This document shows positions 28,389 to 39,338 of a stretch of DNA of 64,000 nt, piece after piece. The first letter of the stretch is position 1, and the number at the start of each line of letters is the position of its first letter. The translations under genes and the position numbers were made by a program. Source of the DNA: Mesorhizobium sangaii (lineage in GTDB: Bacteria > Pseudomonadota > Alphaproteobacteria > Rhizobiales > Rhizobiaceae). The notes beneath the pieces are model-generated. The model was not told the DNA's origin and did no database searches. It worked only from the letters and a program-made list of their open reading frames with translations. The stretch covers positions 310,001 through 374,000 of the forward strand of contig NZ_JACHEF010000001.1 in the NCBI RefSeq assembly GCF_014207355.1, read 5' to 3'.

Positions 28389-28859
28389 ATGAACGCGCGC
28401 GTTCTTGACGGCGAAATCATCCCCACCAGGCTCGACGATGTCCGGGCCTATGACGGCGTGCGCACGCGGCGCATCCTGGCCTTCGTGATCGACTACATCA
28501 TCGTCGCGCTGCTCACCATTCCATTCGCCATACTGGTATTCTTCCTCGGCATCTTGACCCTCGGCCTTGGCTGGATGCTGTTTGGCGCCCTGGTGCCGGC
28601 CGTGGCCATCCTCTACATCTGGAACACGCTGGGCAGCGCCGCTCAGGCCACCACGGGCATGAAACTGATGGGCATCCGGCTCGACCGGCTCGATGGCAGG
28701 CCGATCGACGGTCTCACCGCCGTCGTCCATTCGGTGCTGTTCTGGGCCGGCAACGTCATCCTGTCGCCGCTGGTCCTTCTGGTGACCTTGTTTGCCGATC
28801 GCAAGCGCACGCTGCACGACCTTTTGCTCGGCACCGTGGTCAGCCGCACCGACCGCTGA
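28389..28859 (+). CDS. RDD family membrane protein
   Basis: 156 residues. The RDD signature is spread over RTRRILAFVIDYIIVALLTIP and the final FADRKRTLHDLLLGTVV, with three or four helices between. Found beside many operons; some members have been linked to ion transport, most are unknown. ATG 28389 with GAGGAA upstream. Confidence 0.88.
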   Translation: MNARVLDGEIIPTRLDDVRAYDGVRTRRILAFVIDYIIVALLTIPFAILVFFLGILTLGLGWMLFGALVPAVAILYIWNTLGSAAQATTGMKLMGIRLDRLDGRPIDGLTAVVHSVLFWAGNVILSPLVLLVTLFADRKRTLHDLLLGTVVSRTDR

Positions 28860-28999
28860 AACGGCCCCCGCAAGACCAGTCACGGCCGATTGAGTGTAAA
28901 TGTGAAGGCGTCTAGTCAACCACGCCCTCACAATCCTGTTGAATTTTTCGCCATCCGCGCCAAAGGTAGAGCGATTCGAAGGAGTGTTTCCAAGGCTCG

Positions 29000-29764
29000 A
29001 TGACGCAGCATCCGACCCAGTCGCCGCAGTTCTTCCTGACCGCGCCGTCGCCGTGCCCGTATCTCGACGGCCAATTCGAGCGCAAGGTGTTTACGCATCT
29101 GGTCGGCGACAAGGCGGCGGAGATGAACGACCTGCTCACGCAAGGCGGCTTCCGGCGCTCGCAGAACATCGCCTACAGGCCAGCATGCGAGACCTGCCGC
29201 GCCTGTGTTTCGGTACGCATCCTCGCCCAGGAGTTTACCGCCAGCCGCAATATGAAGCGGGTCCTGCAGCACAATGCCGACCTCATCGGCCACATGCACA
29301 ATGCCGAGCCCTCGACCGAACAATATTCGCTGTTTCGCAGCTACCTCGACGCCCGCCACCGCCGTGGCGGCATGTCCGACATGACGGTGCTCGACTATGC
29401 CATGATGGTCGAGGACACCCATGTCGACACCAAGGTGATCGAATACCGGCGGCGCGGGCCTGATACTTTCATCACCGGCAAGGGACAGGGCGAACTGATA
29501 GCGGTGGCGCTCACCGACAAGATGGCCGACGGCCTGTCGATGGTCTATTCCTATTTCAATCCCGATTTCGACGAGCGTTCGCTCGGCACGTTCATGATCC
29601 TCGATCACATCGCCCGCGCCCGGGCGATGGGCCTGCCCCATGTCTACCTCGGCTACTGGGTCAACGGCTCGCGCAAGATGAATTATAAGATGCGCTTCAT
29701 GCCGCAGGAGCATCTCGGCCCGAAAGGCTGGGAGCGCTACACCAACGAAGCGGTTTCACGCTGA
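29000..29764 (+). CDS. bpt: Aspartate/glutamate leucyltransferase (Bpt)
   Basis: 254 residues. Transfers leucine from Leu-tRNA to N-terminal Asp or Glu of proteins, marking them for the ClpS/ClpAP N-degron pathway. Family motifs: [43 protein letters not shown] with its conserved cysteines, and the GNAT-like end YVNG-type [18 protein letters not shown]. The length is normal. ATG 29000 with AAGG upstream. Confidence 0.93.
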   Translation: MTQHPTQSPQFFLTAPSPCPYLDGQFERKVFTHLVGDKAAEMNDLLTQGGFRRSQNIAYRPACETCRACVSVRILAQEFTASRNMKRVLQHNADLIGHMHNAEPSTEQYSLFRSYLDARHRRGGMSDMTVLDYAMMVEDTHVDTKVIEYRRRGPDTFITGKGQGELIAVALTDKMADGLSMVYSYFNPDFDERSLGTFMILDHIARARAMGLPHVYLGYWVNGSRKMNYKMRFMPQEHLGPKGWERYTNEAVSR

Positions 29765-29882
29765 GTTTTCCCACGATCCACCCATAACTGGTTCAAGGCG
29801 GGGGATGCTGGTCTTTCAGCCGTTTGGCTGGAGAGTGCGCCATTGCGCCGGTCTACCTGCATTTCATTGCGAAAGTTGCTGC

Positions 29883-30779
29883 ATGTCCTCCCACGATGAC
29901 CACCAGAAGGGCCTTCTGATAACCGCCATCGGCGGCTTGGCGCTGACCGTCGACATTCCGCTGATCCGGCTCGCCGACGGCGGCGCCTGGACGATCCTGT
30001 TGCTGCGCACCGGCACCACCTTCCTCGCGGCCATGATCATCTGGTCGATCTGGCGCGCGCTCAGCCGGAACGCCCCGCAACTCATCCCCGGCTGGTCCGG
30101 CCTTGTCGTGGCGATTTGCTACGGGCTGACCTCGATCACTTTCATCACCGCCGTCTTTCACACCTCGACCGCCAACCTGGTGTTCATCCTGGCCTTCAAC
30201 ACCGTGTTCGCGGCGTTGCTGTCCTGGATATTCCTGAAAGAGAAGCCACGGCTGGTGACGATCGTGGCGATGCTGGTCATGATCCTCGGCGTGCTGGTCA
30301 TCGTCGGCGGCTCGGTCGGCACCGGGCACTTGTTCGGCGATTTCATGGCGCTGTGCTCGGCTTTCTTCATCGCGGTCGCCATCACCATCTCGCGCGCCAG
30401 TGGCAAGGATATGGGATTCACGGCGCTGGTCGGCGTCCTTCTGCCGCTGGCGCTGGCGGCTTTCATGGTCACTGGCGAAGGGTTTCAGGTGAACGCGCCA
30501 TGGTGGATCATCTTCAACGGCGCCGTCATCATGCCGATCTCGTTCTTCTGCCTAGCCAACGGTCCGAAATACATTTCAGGTCCCGAAGTGGCGATGTTCT
30601 ACCTGCTCGAAACCGTGCTGGCGCCGGTCTGGGTGTGGATGATCTTTGCCGAGACACCGACCCGCAACAGCCTGATCGGCGGCGCGATCCTGATCGTCAC
30701 GCTGATCGCGCATTCGCTGTGGCAGTTGCACGACGGACGCAAGCGCCGTGGCGACCTTGCGGTGCATCACCCGGCCTAA
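29883..30779 (+). CDS. DMT superfamily (EamA) transporter
   Basis: 298 residues, ten predicted helices in two EamA repeats. The first ends with LVFILAFNTVFAALLSWIFLKEKPRL, the second with GPEVAMFYLLETVLAPVWVWMIFAETPT, the matching position. Probably a small-molecule exporter or amino-acid permease; substrate unknown. ATG 29883 chosen because the upstream frame is cysteine-rich and not membrane-like. Confidence 0.85.
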   Translation: MSSHDDHQKGLLITAIGGLALTVDIPLIRLADGGAWTILLLRTGTTFLAAMIIWSIWRALSRNAPQLIPGWSGLVVAICYGLTSITFITAVFHTSTANLVFILAFNTVFAALLSWIFLKEKPRLVTIVAMLVMILGVLVIVGGSVGTGHLFGDFMALCSAFFIAVAITISRASGKDMGFTALVGVLLPLALAAFMVTGEGFQVNAPWWIIFNGAVIMPISFFCLANGPKYISGPEVAMFYLLETVLAPVWVWMIFAETPTRNSLIGGAILIVTLIAHSLWQLHDGRKRRGDLAVHHPA

Positions 30780-30797
30780 CCGAGCCGGATCGCAGAA

Positions 30798-32033
30798 TCA
30801 GGCGCTGGCTTTCTTCACCACGCTGTGTTCGGGCAGAACCTCGATCTGTGGGCCAGCTTCGATTTCAACCGGCGAACCCGACAGGATTTCGTCGGTCAGT
30901 TCCACCTCGCGCAGCCATTCGCGCCAGATCGCGACCAAAAGGGCCATCAGCACCGGGCCGATGAACAGGCCGAGAAATCCCATGGTCTTGACGCCGCCTA
31001 TCAGGCCGAAAAAAGTCGGCAGGAAGGGTAGCTTTATCGGTCCGCCGACCAGCTTCGGGCGCAGCGTCTTGTCGACGATGAACAGCTCGACCGCACCCCA
31101 GATGAACAGGGCCAGCCCGGCCATCGGCGACCCGCTGGCGGCGAGGTAGATCGAGACCAGGGTGAAGGACAGCGGTGCGCCGCCGGGGATGAGCGCCATC
31201 ACGCCGGTCAGGGCGCCGAGTGTCACCGGAGACGGCACGCCGGCCAGCCAGTAGGCAATGCCCAGCACCAGCCCTTCGCCGATGGCGATGACGGTCATGC
31301 CGGTCACGGTCGAAGAGATCGTCGCCGGCACGACGCGCGAGATCCGCTCCCATCGCGCCGGCAGAATGCGTTCGCCGAGGCGGTCGATCTGGCCGGCGAA
31401 ATGTTCGCCGTCGCGATAGGCGAAGAACAGCGCGATCATCATGAACAGCAGCGTCAGGAGCAGGCCGAAGGCGCTGCCGCCGGCGGCAAGCACGCCGCGA
31501 TAGATGCTGCCGATGTTGGCGCCGCTGACCAGCTGGATCAGTTCGCCAATGCCGCCAGGATGGCCAAAATTGGTCGTCCATTGTTCGTTCAGCCACTCGC
31601 CCACGACAGGCATGGTGGCGATCCACTGCGGCGTGACGGCCCCGTGCCGGTTGGTCTCTATCGCCCAGCCGACCCACTCGCGCACCTCGTTGATGGCGTA
31701 GGTACCGGCAAGCGCGATCGGCACCACCAGGAAGGCGAGGATGAACAGGATGGCAAAGGTCGCGGCGATGGTGCGGTTGCCGCCAACCGCGACAAGCAGG
31801 CGCCGGTAGAGCGGCCAGCTGGCAAAGGCGATGACCAGCGCCGCCAGCACCGGAAACAGGAAGCCGTGGAAGAAGTAGACACCGGCGGCGACGATCAGCA
31901 CCAGCAGCCAGCGCGCCGCCGACAGCGGCGGAATGACGGCCGACCGCAGCGGCGTGGACAGGCCAAACAGGCGCTGCTGCCGTTCCGGTTTCTGGATTTT
32001 TGCTTCCTTCAAACGCCTGCCTCTCCCGGACAC
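30798..32033 (-). CDS. AI-2E (PerM) family transporter
   Basis: 411 residues with eight helices and the family layout: N-terminal helices (WLLVLIVAAGVYFFHGFLFPVLAALVIAFASWPLY), a soluble stretch of about 100 residues, then four helices with PGGAPLSFTLVSIYLAASG and the conserved DKTLRPKLVGG. The family includes exporters of AI-2 and Na+/H+ antiporters; the role here is open. The first codon is GTG at 32033 with AGGAAAG very close, so the true start could differ slightly. A short TGCACT/AGTGCA inverted repeat (32046-32062) lies just upstream. Confidence 0.87.
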   Translation of the reverse strand: MSGRGRRLKEAKIQKPERQQRLFGLSTPLRSAVIPPLSAARWLLVLIVAAGVYFFHGFLFPVLAALVIAFASWPLYRRLLVAVGGNRTIAATFAILFILAFLVVPIALAGTYAINEVREWVGWAIETNRHGAVTPQWIATMPVVGEWLNEQWTTNFGHPGGIGELIQLVSGANIGSIYRGVLAAGGSAFGLLLTLLFMMIALFFAYRDGEHFAGQIDRLGERILPARWERISRVVPATISSTVTGMTVIAIGEGLVLGIAYWLAGVPSPVTLGALTGVMALIPGGAPLSFTLVSIYLAASGSPMAGLALFIWGAVELFIVDKTLRPKLVGGPIKLPFLPTFFGLIGGVKTMGFLGLFIGPVLMALLVAIWREWLREVELTDEILSGSPVEIEAGPQIEVLPEHSVVKKASA

Positions 32034-32045
32034 CTTTCCTGCTTA

Positions 32046-32203
32046 TGCACTGATATAGTGCAGCAATCGTGACGATAGTCCAAATGGTGATGGTGAAGTT
32101 GTAAGGGTGAGATGCGGCTGCAGCCGGAGTGGGGGCGCCGCGTATGAAACGCCGACCGACCCCTCTGTCGCGTTCGGCGACATCTCCCCCTCGAGGGGGA
32201 GAT
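32046..32203. repeat. Intergenic mosaic repeat ending in a 22-bp perfect palindrome
   Basis: The gap between the AI-2E gene and parC holds material of rhizobial intergenic mosaic type, ending in a perfect 22-base palindrome at 32182-32203 (arms ATCTCCCCCTC and GAGGGGGAGAT). The palindrome ends seven bases before the parC stop and may also terminate parC. The assignment to a RIME-like family is from memory. Confidence 0.55.
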
Positions 32204-32209
32204 TAGCAG

Positions 32210-34462
32210 CTATCCAAACTTCCCTGTCCTCGGAAAGCCCTTCGGCACCATGCGGCCGGCCGAGGCACGGGCGCCGATCCATTCGGCCAGCTCCTCGCGC
32301 GACCGGATAAAGGTGCGGTCGGCCGAATCCTGCCAGGACAGGCCGCTCTCCAGCGTGAACGGCTTGAGATCGAGAAGGCCGCCGTCCTTGTATTTCTGCA
32401 GGCGAACGCCCTTGCCGCGTCCCATCTCCGGGATGTCGGAGAGCGCGAACACCAGCATCTTGCGATTCTCGCCGACGATGGCGAGATGGTCGCCAGTGAC
32501 CGGGATGCAGCGCTTGGCCTCGTCGGGCGCCTTGACGTTCATCACCTGCTTGCCCTTGCGGGTGTTGGCGACGACTTCCTCCTCCGGCACGATGAAGCCA
32601 TTGGCGTCATACGAAGCCAGCAGAAGCTTGCGCTTCGGATCGTGGACGAAGGCGGTGACGATGTCCTGGTCATTGTCCATGTCGACGATGATGCGGATCG
32701 GCTCGCCATGGCCGCGGCCACCGGGCAGCCGGTCGGCGCCGATGGTGTAGAACTTGCCACCGGTGGTGAAGACCAGCACCTTGTCGGTGGTCTGGGCATG
32801 GAAGGCGAGCTTGAGGCTGTCACCCTCCTTGAAGGTCAGCGTGGAAAGATCGGCCAGATGCCCCTTCATCGCCCGCAACCAACCTTTTTCCGAGACGACC
32901 AGGGTGACCGGCTCGCGCTCGATCATGGCGTGCGCAATGTCGGTCAGGTCATGCTCGGGCGCATCGGCGAACTGGGTGCGGCGCTTGCCGAGCTCGGTCT
33001 CCGGGCCGAACTTGTCGCGGATGTTGGTGACTTCCCACTTGATCGTCGCCCATTGCTTTTCGTTTGAAGCAAGCAACGCCTCGATCTGCTTCTTCTCGGC
33101 GCTCAGACCGTCGAATTCCTTGCGGATCTCGAACTCTTCCAGCTTGCGCAGAGCGCGCAGCCGCATGTTGAGGATGGCTTCGGCCTGGGTGTCGGTGAGC
33201 GACCAGCGGGCCATCATCACCTGCTTGGGCTCATCCTCCTCGCGAATGATCCTGATCACCTCGTCGATGTTGAGATAGGCGATCAGGTAGCCGGCGAGAA
33301 TCTCCAGCCGTCTTTCGATCTCGCCGAGGCGATGTTTCGAGCGACGGATCAAAACGTCGCGGCGGTGTTCGAGCCATTCCTGCAGCACGCCCTTCAGCGA
33401 CAGGACGTTGGGCACCTTGCCGCGCGACAGGACGTTCATGTTGAGCGGGAAGCGGCTTTCGAGCTCGGTGAGCTTGAACAGCGATTCCATCAGGATGCCC
33501 GGGTCGACCGAGCGGCTCTTCGGCACCAGGACGACGCGGATGTCTTCCGCACTTTCGTCGCGGATATCCTCGAGCAGCGGCAGCTTGCGCGCCATCAGCA
33601 GCTCGGCGATCTTCTCGATCAGCCGCGCCTTCTGCACGCCGTACGGGATTTCGGTGACGACGATACTCCAGGTGCCCCTGCCCTGGTCCTCCTGGATCCA
33701 TTTCGACCGGACACGGAAGCCGCCGCGCCCGGTTTCATAGGCTTCGAGGATGGAGGCGCGGCTGTCGACGATGATGCCGCCGGTCGGGAAATCCGGGCCC
33801 TGGACGAAGTCCATCAGCTTCGCCACCGGCGCATCCCGATGCTCGATCAGGTGGAGTGCCGCATCGCAAAGCTCGGCAGCGTTGTGAGGCGGGATCGATG
33901 TCGCCATGCCCACCGCAATGCCGGACGAGCCGTTGGCGAGCAGGTTCGGAAAGGCGCCGGGCAAAACCACCGGCTCCTCGTCCTCTTCATTGTAGGTCGG
34001 CCGGTAGTCGACGGCGTCTTCGGTGATGCCGGACAACAGCTCGGTCGCCACATCAGTCATGCGCGCTTCGGTGTAGCGCATGGCAGCGGCGTTATCGCCG
34101 TCGATGTTGCCGAAATTGCCCTGCCCGTCGACCAACGGGTAGCGCATCGAAAAATCCTGCGCCAGCCGCACCAGCGCGTCATAGATCGACTGGTCGCCAT
34201 GCGGGTGGAACTTGCCCATCACCTCGCCGACGATGCGGGCGCATTTGGCAAAGCCCTGGTCGGGGTTCAGCCGCAGCAGACGCATGGCGTGCATGATGCG
34301 GCGATGGACCGGTTTCAGTCCGTCGCGCACGTCCGGCAGCGCCCGGTGCATGATGGTCGACAGCGCATAGGCCAGATAGCGCTCTTCCAGCGCCTTCTTC
34401 AGATCGACCGGTTCGACATGATCGCCACCGCCATTTTCAGGCGGCAAAAGCCTTTTTCCCAT
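32210..34462 (-). CDS. parC: DNA topoisomerase IV subunit A
   Basis: 750 residues. Breaks and rejoins DNA to unlink daughter chromosomes. Catalytic Tyr130 in [11 protein letters not shown]; quinolone-determining region with [11 protein letters not shown] near residue 88; C-terminal beta-pinwheel blades after about residue 500. The lack of a GyrA box and the 750-residue length favour ParC over GyrA. Position 90-94 reads DQSIY, not the usual quinolone-sensitive serine plus acidic pair seen in enterobacteria. ATG 34462. Confidence 0.95.
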   Translation of the reverse strand: MGKRLLPPENGGGDHVEPVDLKKALEERYLAYALSTIMHRALPDVRDGLKPVHRRIMHAMRLLRLNPDQGFAKCARIVGEVMGKFHPHGDQSIYDALVRLAQDFSMRYPLVDGQGNFGNIDGDNAAAMRYTEARMTDVATELLSGITEDAVDYRPTYNEEDEEPVVLPGAFPNLLANGSSGIAVGMATSIPPHNAAELCDAALHLIEHRDAPVAKLMDFVQGPDFPTGGIIVDSRASILEAYETGRGGFRVRSKWIQEDQGRGTWSIVVTEIPYGVQKARLIEKIAELLMARKLPLLEDIRDESAEDIRVVLVPKSRSVDPGILMESLFKLTELESRFPLNMNVLSRGKVPNVLSLKGVLQEWLEHRRDVLIRRSKHRLGEIERRLEILAGYLIAYLNIDEVIRIIREEDEPKQVMMARWSLTDTQAEAILNMRLRALRKLEEFEIRKEFDGLSAEKKQIEALLASNEKQWATIKWEVTNIRDKFGPETELGKRRTQFADAPEHDLTDIAHAMIEREPVTLVVSEKGWLRAMKGHLADLSTLTFKEGDSLKLAFHAQTTDKVLVFTTGGKFYTIGADRLPGGRGHGEPIRIIVDMDNDQDIVTAFVHDPKRKLLLASYDANGFIVPEEEVVANTRKGKQVMNVKAPDEAKRCIPVTGDHLAIVGENRKMLVFALSDIPEMGRGKGVRLQKYKDGGLLDLKPFTLESGLSWQDSADRTFIRSREELAEWIGARASAGRMVPKGFPRTGKFG

Positions 34463-34789
34463 GGGCTGGACCTAGCCGAGCGGGTGATTCGCGGCAAGGG
34501 GCCGGCAGATGTACCTGGGCTTCTGCAACATGAAACCGCAGGCCAACGGATGTCGACCAACATCAGCCTGTTACATCAGGCCTCTATGGCCAAGCGTGAT
34601 GATATCAGGCAACCGGCTCTTCATTACAAATTCACCGGTTTGCGCAAAGACGGTGGGATCGAGTTTGCCTTTCACCGTGATTTTCGACCATTGTGCCGGG
34701 ACACGCCTTTTTCCCGTCCAGTTCGTCACGGAATGGTGATGGCGCAAAGAATTGAAAAATAATTTCAGGACACTCTCAGGGACCTTGCG
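34463..34789. other. Gene-free intergenic stretch
   Basis: 327 bases between divergent parC and the secreted-protein gene. It must hold both promoters. I see no tRNA, repeat or convincing short gene in it; the open frame at 34509-34739 (+) has no ribosome site and non-coding composition. Confidence 0.5.
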
Positions 34790-35980
34790 ATGACAATCAA
34801 ACGCTCAACTCTCCAGAAGTTCGCCTTTTCGACCTTTTTGCTCACGCTGCCGCTGAACGCGGCCCTCGCCCAGGACGCAGCGGTCGCCGACCGGCTGAAG
34901 GCTGCACTTTCCGCCCAGGGCGTCGACATTTCCTGGACCGGCGTGACCGGCGACAACACCAGCATGGTGCTGCAGGGCGTTGCCATCAAGCCGGCGGCGG
35001 AAAAGGAAGCGCTTCCCATCGGCGACGTCAAGCTCGAGGGCGTCACCGAGGCAAATGGCGGCTATGATATCGCCACCGTTTCGACGTCGGCATTCGAACA
35101 CTCGAAGGACGGCGTCACCCTTAACCTCAGCCCCTTCGTCATCCACGACATGTCGGTTCCGGCCGACGGCTCCACCGGTCCGCTGGGCTCGCTGATGATG
35201 TACAAGTCGGCCGAACTCTCAAACATGACCGTCAAGGTCGCCGACAAGACCGCGTTCTCGATGGACGGACTTGCCGTCGAGATCACGCCGCCGGCGGACG
35301 GCAAGGCGATGGAATTCACCGCCACCACGGAAAAGTTCAATGCCGACCTGACGCTGGTCGACGACCCCAAGTCCAAGGAAGTGATCAACGCGCTCGGCTA
35401 CCAGAACATCGCGGGCAATCTCGAGATGGCCGGCACCTGGCAGCCCACGGACGGCAAGATGGAACTGTCGAAATACGACATTTCCGTCGAGAACGCCGGC
35501 ACGCTCGGCATGACCTTCGACCTCGGCGGCTACACGATGGACTTCATCAAGTCGCTGCAGGAAATGCAGAAGAAGATGGCGGCACAGCCCGAAGGCGCCG
35601 ACAATTCGGCGCAAGGCATGGCCATGCTCGGCCTGTTGCAGCAGCTTTCGTTCAACAGCGCCTCGATCCGTTTCGACGACGATTCGCTGACCAACAAGGT
35701 GCTGGAATATGTCGGCAAGCAGCAAGGCATGTCGGCCAAGGACATCGCCAACCAGGCCAAGGCGATCGTGCCATTCGGCATGGCGCAGCTCAACAATCCG
35801 GAACTGACGGCGCAGGTGACCGCCGCAGTCGGCAAGTATCTCGACGATCCAAAGAGCCTCGAAATCTCGGCCGAACCGCCGGCATCGGTGCCGTTCGCGC
35901 TGATCATGGCGGGCGCCATGTCCAACCCGCTCGAGCTGCCGAAGACGCTCGGCGTCGCCGTCAAGGCCAACGAAGACTGA
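34790..35980 (+). CDS. Secreted protein of unknown function
   Basis: 396 residues with a signal peptide (FAFSTFLLTLPLNAALAQD). The mature part is acidic, repetitive beta-type sequence with many VxI/LxG strands (MVLQGVAIKP, VKLEGVTEA, AELSNMTVKVADKTAFSMDGLAVEI) and no cysteines; a helical segment at about 245-290 is methionine-rich (LQEMQKKMAAQ, GMAMLGLLQQL). It could be an outer-membrane or periplasmic scaffold. I do not recognise the family. Followed by a strong terminator. Confidence 0.8.
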   Translation: MTIKRSTLQKFAFSTFLLTLPLNAALAQDAAVADRLKAALSAQGVDISWTGVTGDNTSMVLQGVAIKPAAEKEALPIGDVKLEGVTEANGGYDIATVSTSAFEHSKDGVTLNLSPFVIHDMSVPADGSTGPLGSLMMYKSAELSNMTVKVADKTAFSMDGLAVEITPPADGKAMEFTATTEKFNADLTLVDDPKSKEVINALGYQNIAGNLEMAGTWQPTDGKMELSKYDISVENAGTLGMTFDLGGYTMDFIKSLQEMQKKMAAQPEGADNSAQGMAMLGLLQQLSFNSASIRFDDDSLTNKVLEYVGKQQGMSAKDIANQAKAIVPFGMAQLNNPELTAQVTAAVGKYLDDPKSLEISAEPPASVPFALIMAGAMSNPLELPKTLGVAVKANED

Positions 35981-36001
35981 TCGAAGCGACCTCAATACGC
36001 G

Positions 36002-36032
36002 AAAAAGCCCGGCAGCGATGCCGGGCTTTTTT
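36002..36032. terminator. Bidirectional Rho-independent terminator
   Basis: AAAAAGCCCGGC, a 6-base loop, GCCGGGCTTTTTT. It lies between the convergent secreted-protein gene and aspS, with T runs in both directions. Confidence 0.92.
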
Positions 36033-36056
36033 GTGGGATTAGCGAATCGAAAGAAT

Positions 36057-36092
36057 CGCTTCGGGCGGTTCTTTAAAGTATCGCCCGAAGCG
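36057..36092 (-). terminator. Second hairpin directly after aspS
   Basis: CGCTTCGGGCG and its exact complement CGCCCGAAGCG with a 14-base loop, ending six bases before the aspS stop codon. It has no clean T tract, so it may be a mRNA-stabilising stem in front of the terminator at 36002. Confidence 0.6.
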
Positions 36093-36097
36093 CGCGA

Positions 36098-37888
36098 TCA
36101 GGCGTCCTTCTTGGGCGCGGCGACGCGCAGCGCCAGTTCGCGAAGCTGCTGCGGGCTTGCTTCCGAAGGCGCGTTCATCAACAAATCGTAGGCCTGCTGG
36201 TTCATCGGGAACATGGTGATCTCACGCAGGTTCTTCGCACCGACCAGCAGCATGACGACACGATCGACGCCGGCGGCCATGCCGCCATGCGGCGGCGCGC
36301 CGTACTGGAAGGCGCGGTAGAGGCCGCCGAAGCGCTCCTCGACCGTGGCACGATCCAGCCCGACCGTCTCGAACGCCTTGACCATGGTTTCAGGCAAGTG
36401 ATTACGGATACCGCCAGAGGCGATTTCGAAGCCATTGCAGACCATGTCGTATTGGAACGCCTTGATACCGAGCAGATCCTCGCCATTCAGCGCATCGATG
36501 CCGCCCTGCGGCATCGAGAACGGGTTGTGGGCGAAGTCGATCTTCTTCTCTTCCTCGTTCCATTCGAAGAACGGGAAGTCGACGATCCAGCACAGTTCGA
36601 AACGATCTTGGTCGACAAGGTTCAGCTCCTCGCCGGCGCGGGTGCGTGCGGCACCTGCAAACGAGACGAACTTCTTCGGGTCGCCGGCGACAAAGAAGGC
36701 GGCGTCGCCGTCGGCAAGGCCGAGCTGTTGGCGGATCGCCTCGGTACGCTCCTCGCCGATGTTCTTGGCGAGCGGACCGGCGCCTTCGATCTTGTCGCCT
36801 TCCTTGCGCCAGAAGATGTAGCCCAGCCCGGGCTGGCCCTCGCCTTGCGCCCAGGAGTTCATGCGGTCGCAGAAGGCGCGGCTGCCGCCGGTCTTTGCCG
36901 GAATGCCCCACACCTCGGCCTTCGGGTCGTTGGCCAGGATGTTGGCGAACACCTTGAAGCCGGAATCGCGGAAGTGATCGGAGACAGCCTGCATCTCGAT
37001 CGGGTTGCGCAGGTCCGGCTTGTCGGAACCGTATTTGCGCATGGCGACATCATAGGGGATGCGCTGGAATTTCTGCGTCACCGGCTTGCCGTTGGCGAAC
37101 GTCTCGAAGACGCCGCGCAGAACCGGTTCCATGGTCGACAACACGTCGTCCTGCTCGACGAAGCTCATTTCGAGGTCGAGCTGGTAGAATTCGCCCGGCA
37201 GCCGGTCGGCGCGCGGGTCTTCGTCGCGGAAACACGGCGCGATCTGGAAGTAGCGGTCGAAGCCCGAGACCATGATCAGCTGTTTGTACTGCTGCGGCGC
37301 CTGCGGCAGTGCGTAGAAGGTGCCGGGATGGATGCGCGACGGCACCAGGAAGTCGCGCGCGCCTTCCGGCGACGAGGCGGTCAGGATCGGCGTCGAGAAT
37401 TCGGTGAAGCCGACCTCGCCCATGCGCCTGCGCATTTCGGCGATGATTTTTGTCCGCGCGATGATGTTCTTGTGCAGAGTCTCACGGCGCAGGTCGAGGA
37501 AACGGTATTTCAGCCTTATATCCTCGGGATAGTCCGGTTCGCCGAACACCGGCAGCGGCAACTCCTTGGCCGCCGACAGCACCTCGATCTCGCGCGCGAA
37601 AATCTCGATCTCGCCGGTCGGCAGGTTGGCGTTCGTGGTCTCGGGCAAGCGCGCCTTGACCTCGCCATCGACGCGGATGACCCACTCGCCACGTACGGTC
37701 TCGGCAACCTTGAAGGCCGGCGAATCCGGATCGGCGACGATCTGGGTCAGGCCATAATTGTCGCGCAGGTCGATGAACAGCAGGCCGCCATGATCGCGCA
37801 CGCGATGCACCCAGCCAGACAGGCGAACGGTCGAGCCGACGTCGCTCTTCCTCAACTGGGCACAGGTATGGCTGCGGTAACGGTGCAT
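36098..37888 (-). CDS. aspS: Aspartyl-tRNA synthetase
   Basis: 596 residues of class II synthetase: OB-fold anticodon domain ([35 protein letters not shown]), catalytic core with motif 2 [19 protein letters not shown], bacterial GAD insertion, and motif 3 [15 protein letters not shown]. Charges tRNA-Asp, and in rhizobia often also tRNA-Asn. I use the ATG at 37888 (MHRYRS), the usual N-terminus; an ATG two codons earlier (37894) is possible. Confidence 0.95.
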   Translation of the reverse strand: MHRYRSHTCAQLRKSDVGSTVRLSGWVHRVRDHGGLLFIDLRDNYGLTQIVADPDSPAFKVAETVRGEWVIRVDGEVKARLPETTNANLPTGEIEIFAREIEVLSAAKELPLPVFGEPDYPEDIRLKYRFLDLRRETLHKNIIARTKIIAEMRRRMGEVGFTEFSTPILTASSPEGARDFLVPSRIHPGTFYALPQAPQQYKQLIMVSGFDRYFQIAPCFRDEDPRADRLPGEFYQLDLEMSFVEQDDVLSTMEPVLRGVFETFANGKPVTQKFQRIPYDVAMRKYGSDKPDLRNPIEMQAVSDHFRDSGFKVFANILANDPKAEVWGIPAKTGGSRAFCDRMNSWAQGEGQPGLGYIFWRKEGDKIEGAGPLAKNIGEERTEAIRQQLGLADGDAAFFVAGDPKKFVSFAGAARTRAGEELNLVDQDRFELCWIVDFPFFEWNEEEKKIDFAHNPFSMPQGGIDALNGEDLLGIKAFQYDMVCNGFEIASGGIRNHLPETMVKAFETVGLDRATVEERFGGLYRAFQYGAPPHGGMAAGVDRVVMLLVGAKNLREITMFPMNQQAYDLLMNAPSEASPQQLRELALRVAAPKKDA

Positions 37889-38054
37889 TGTCATTGGTAA
37901 GTCCGGGGTGCTGGGTTGCCGGCCGAAGCATCACAGCCCCGGCCTCAAAATTTGCGCGAAAAGCGCATGGGAGGCCGGATTTGTCAAGGCAAGCGGCGCG
38001 GGGCGCCGCCCGACAGGCACAGCGAACCCTTTGGCTATCCACCGCGCGACGGAT

Positions 38055-39338
38055 TCAGGCGGCGTCGCCGCGGCAGGCCGCGTCGTAGTCGGCCAGCACC
38101 TGGCCGATCGCGGCGTGAAGGATAGTCTCGGGATCCCCGGCGGGGCCGAGTTCGGCCGGCACCATCGGCAGGAATTGCCGCATCAGCGTTTCGGGAATAG
38201 CGACGCCGTTGAGCACCTCGCGCAGGCGGCCGACGGCAACGCCGGCAGTGGGTTTGCTCCAGTAATAGCGGATGCGGTCGCTGTAGCTGTAGTGCCGCTG
38301 GAGGTACAGGCTCGCGTCGCTGCCGTGATAGTGACTGTGCCAATGGCCAGGTGACGCCAGCATCACCCGCTCCATCGTGCGGGCCAGCGACCTGTCACCA
38401 TAGTCCGCGACCATTTCGGACGCGATCAGGTCAAGCCCGTAAAGTGCCTCGCGCAAGGCGAATGTCAGGCCCGGGCCGACCTTGAGGATGGGAAAGCCGT
38501 TGCCGACAAGTGCCGTCAGCGCCCCGCGACTCTGATAGTCGGTGGAATGCGCCTCGTAGACGAGCGACAGTTCCTCATCGAGCAGTCCGGTCAGCGCCTT
38601 CGACGCCTGTGGCCTGTAGGCGACGACGTTCTGGCTGCCGAATTCGACGCCCGGCTGCACGACCACAGCAATGACTCGGCCAAACGCTTCGGCCAGGCCT
38701 TCCCGGGCAAAGATCTCGCGATGCAAGTCGATCGTGCGGCGCGCCGCCGCCGCTTCGGTTGGCTTCAGGTCGCTGATCGTGTGATCGACGCCGCCAGGGG
38801 CCGGAACCTCGGTGCCGATGATGTAGACCGGCAATGCACCACCACGCGCGCGCGCCGCCTTTTCGGCCGCCTTGGCCAGCCGCGCCGCCCGAATGGCGAT
38901 CGTCTCGTCATCCAGGGCAGCCGGCTCGCCGGCGCATCCCATCGACGCGTCGAGATGAATCTTGCTGAAGCCGGCCCAGACATAGGCGGTGACCATGGCC
39001 TCGGCCTTGCTCATCGCCTGTGCGGCCGGCTCCGCGCGCCACGGGTTCGGTCCAAGGTGGTCGCCACCGAAGATGATGCGCGAGGCCTCGAGACCTTCCC
39101 TGCTGGCGATCTCCTGCACGAAGGCGATGAACAGGTCCGGCGTCATCCCGGTGTAGCCGCCGAACTGGTTGACCTGGTTGCAGGTCGCCTCGATCAGCAA
39201 TGTGGTTTCCTTGTCCTGTACGGCGCGCCTTATAGCCGTCTGGATCACCAGCGCATGGGCCGAACAGATCGAGGTGATGCCGTAAGGCGATCCGTTTCTG
39301 CGGGCGGCGGCGAGGCCTGCAAGGGGGTTGGCCATCAT
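38055..39338 (-). CDS. GatZ/KbaZ family protein, probable D-tagatose 6-phosphate 4-epimerase
   Basis: 427 residues of the PF08013 (GatZ/KbaZ) type: [77 protein letters not shown]. Older annotation calls these non-catalytic aldolase subunits. In Agrobacterium tumefaciens a member was shown to epimerise D-tagatose 6-phosphate to D-fructose 6-phosphate next to a PfkB kinase, as here. No aldolase catalytic subunit is in the window, which supports the epimerase role. Its start overlaps the kinase stop by four bases. Confidence 0.85.
   Translation of the reverse strand: MMANPLAGLAAARRNGSPYGITSICSAHALVIQTAIRRAVQDKETTLLIEATCNQVNQFGGYTGMTPDLFIAFVQEIASREGLEASRIIFGGDHLGPNPWRAEPAAQAMSKAEAMVTAYVWAGFSKIHLDASMGCAGEPAALDDETIAIRAARLAKAAEKAARARGGALPVYIIGTEVPAPGGVDHTISDLKPTEAAAARRTIDLHREIFAREGLAEAFGRVIAVVVQPGVEFGSQNVVAYRPQASKALTGLLDEELSLVYEAHSTDYQSRGALTALVGNGFPILKVGPGLTFALREALYGLDLIASEMVADYGDRSLARTMERVMLASPGHWHSHYHGSDASLYLQRHYSYSDRIRYYWSKPTAGVAVGRLREVLNGVAIPETLMRQFLPMVPAELGPAGDPETILHAAIGQVLADYDAACRGDAA

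Noticed and set aside
36287..37900. 537-codon open frame opposite aspS
   Set aside because: aspS has all class II synthetase motifs; the other frame has none and covers the same bases.
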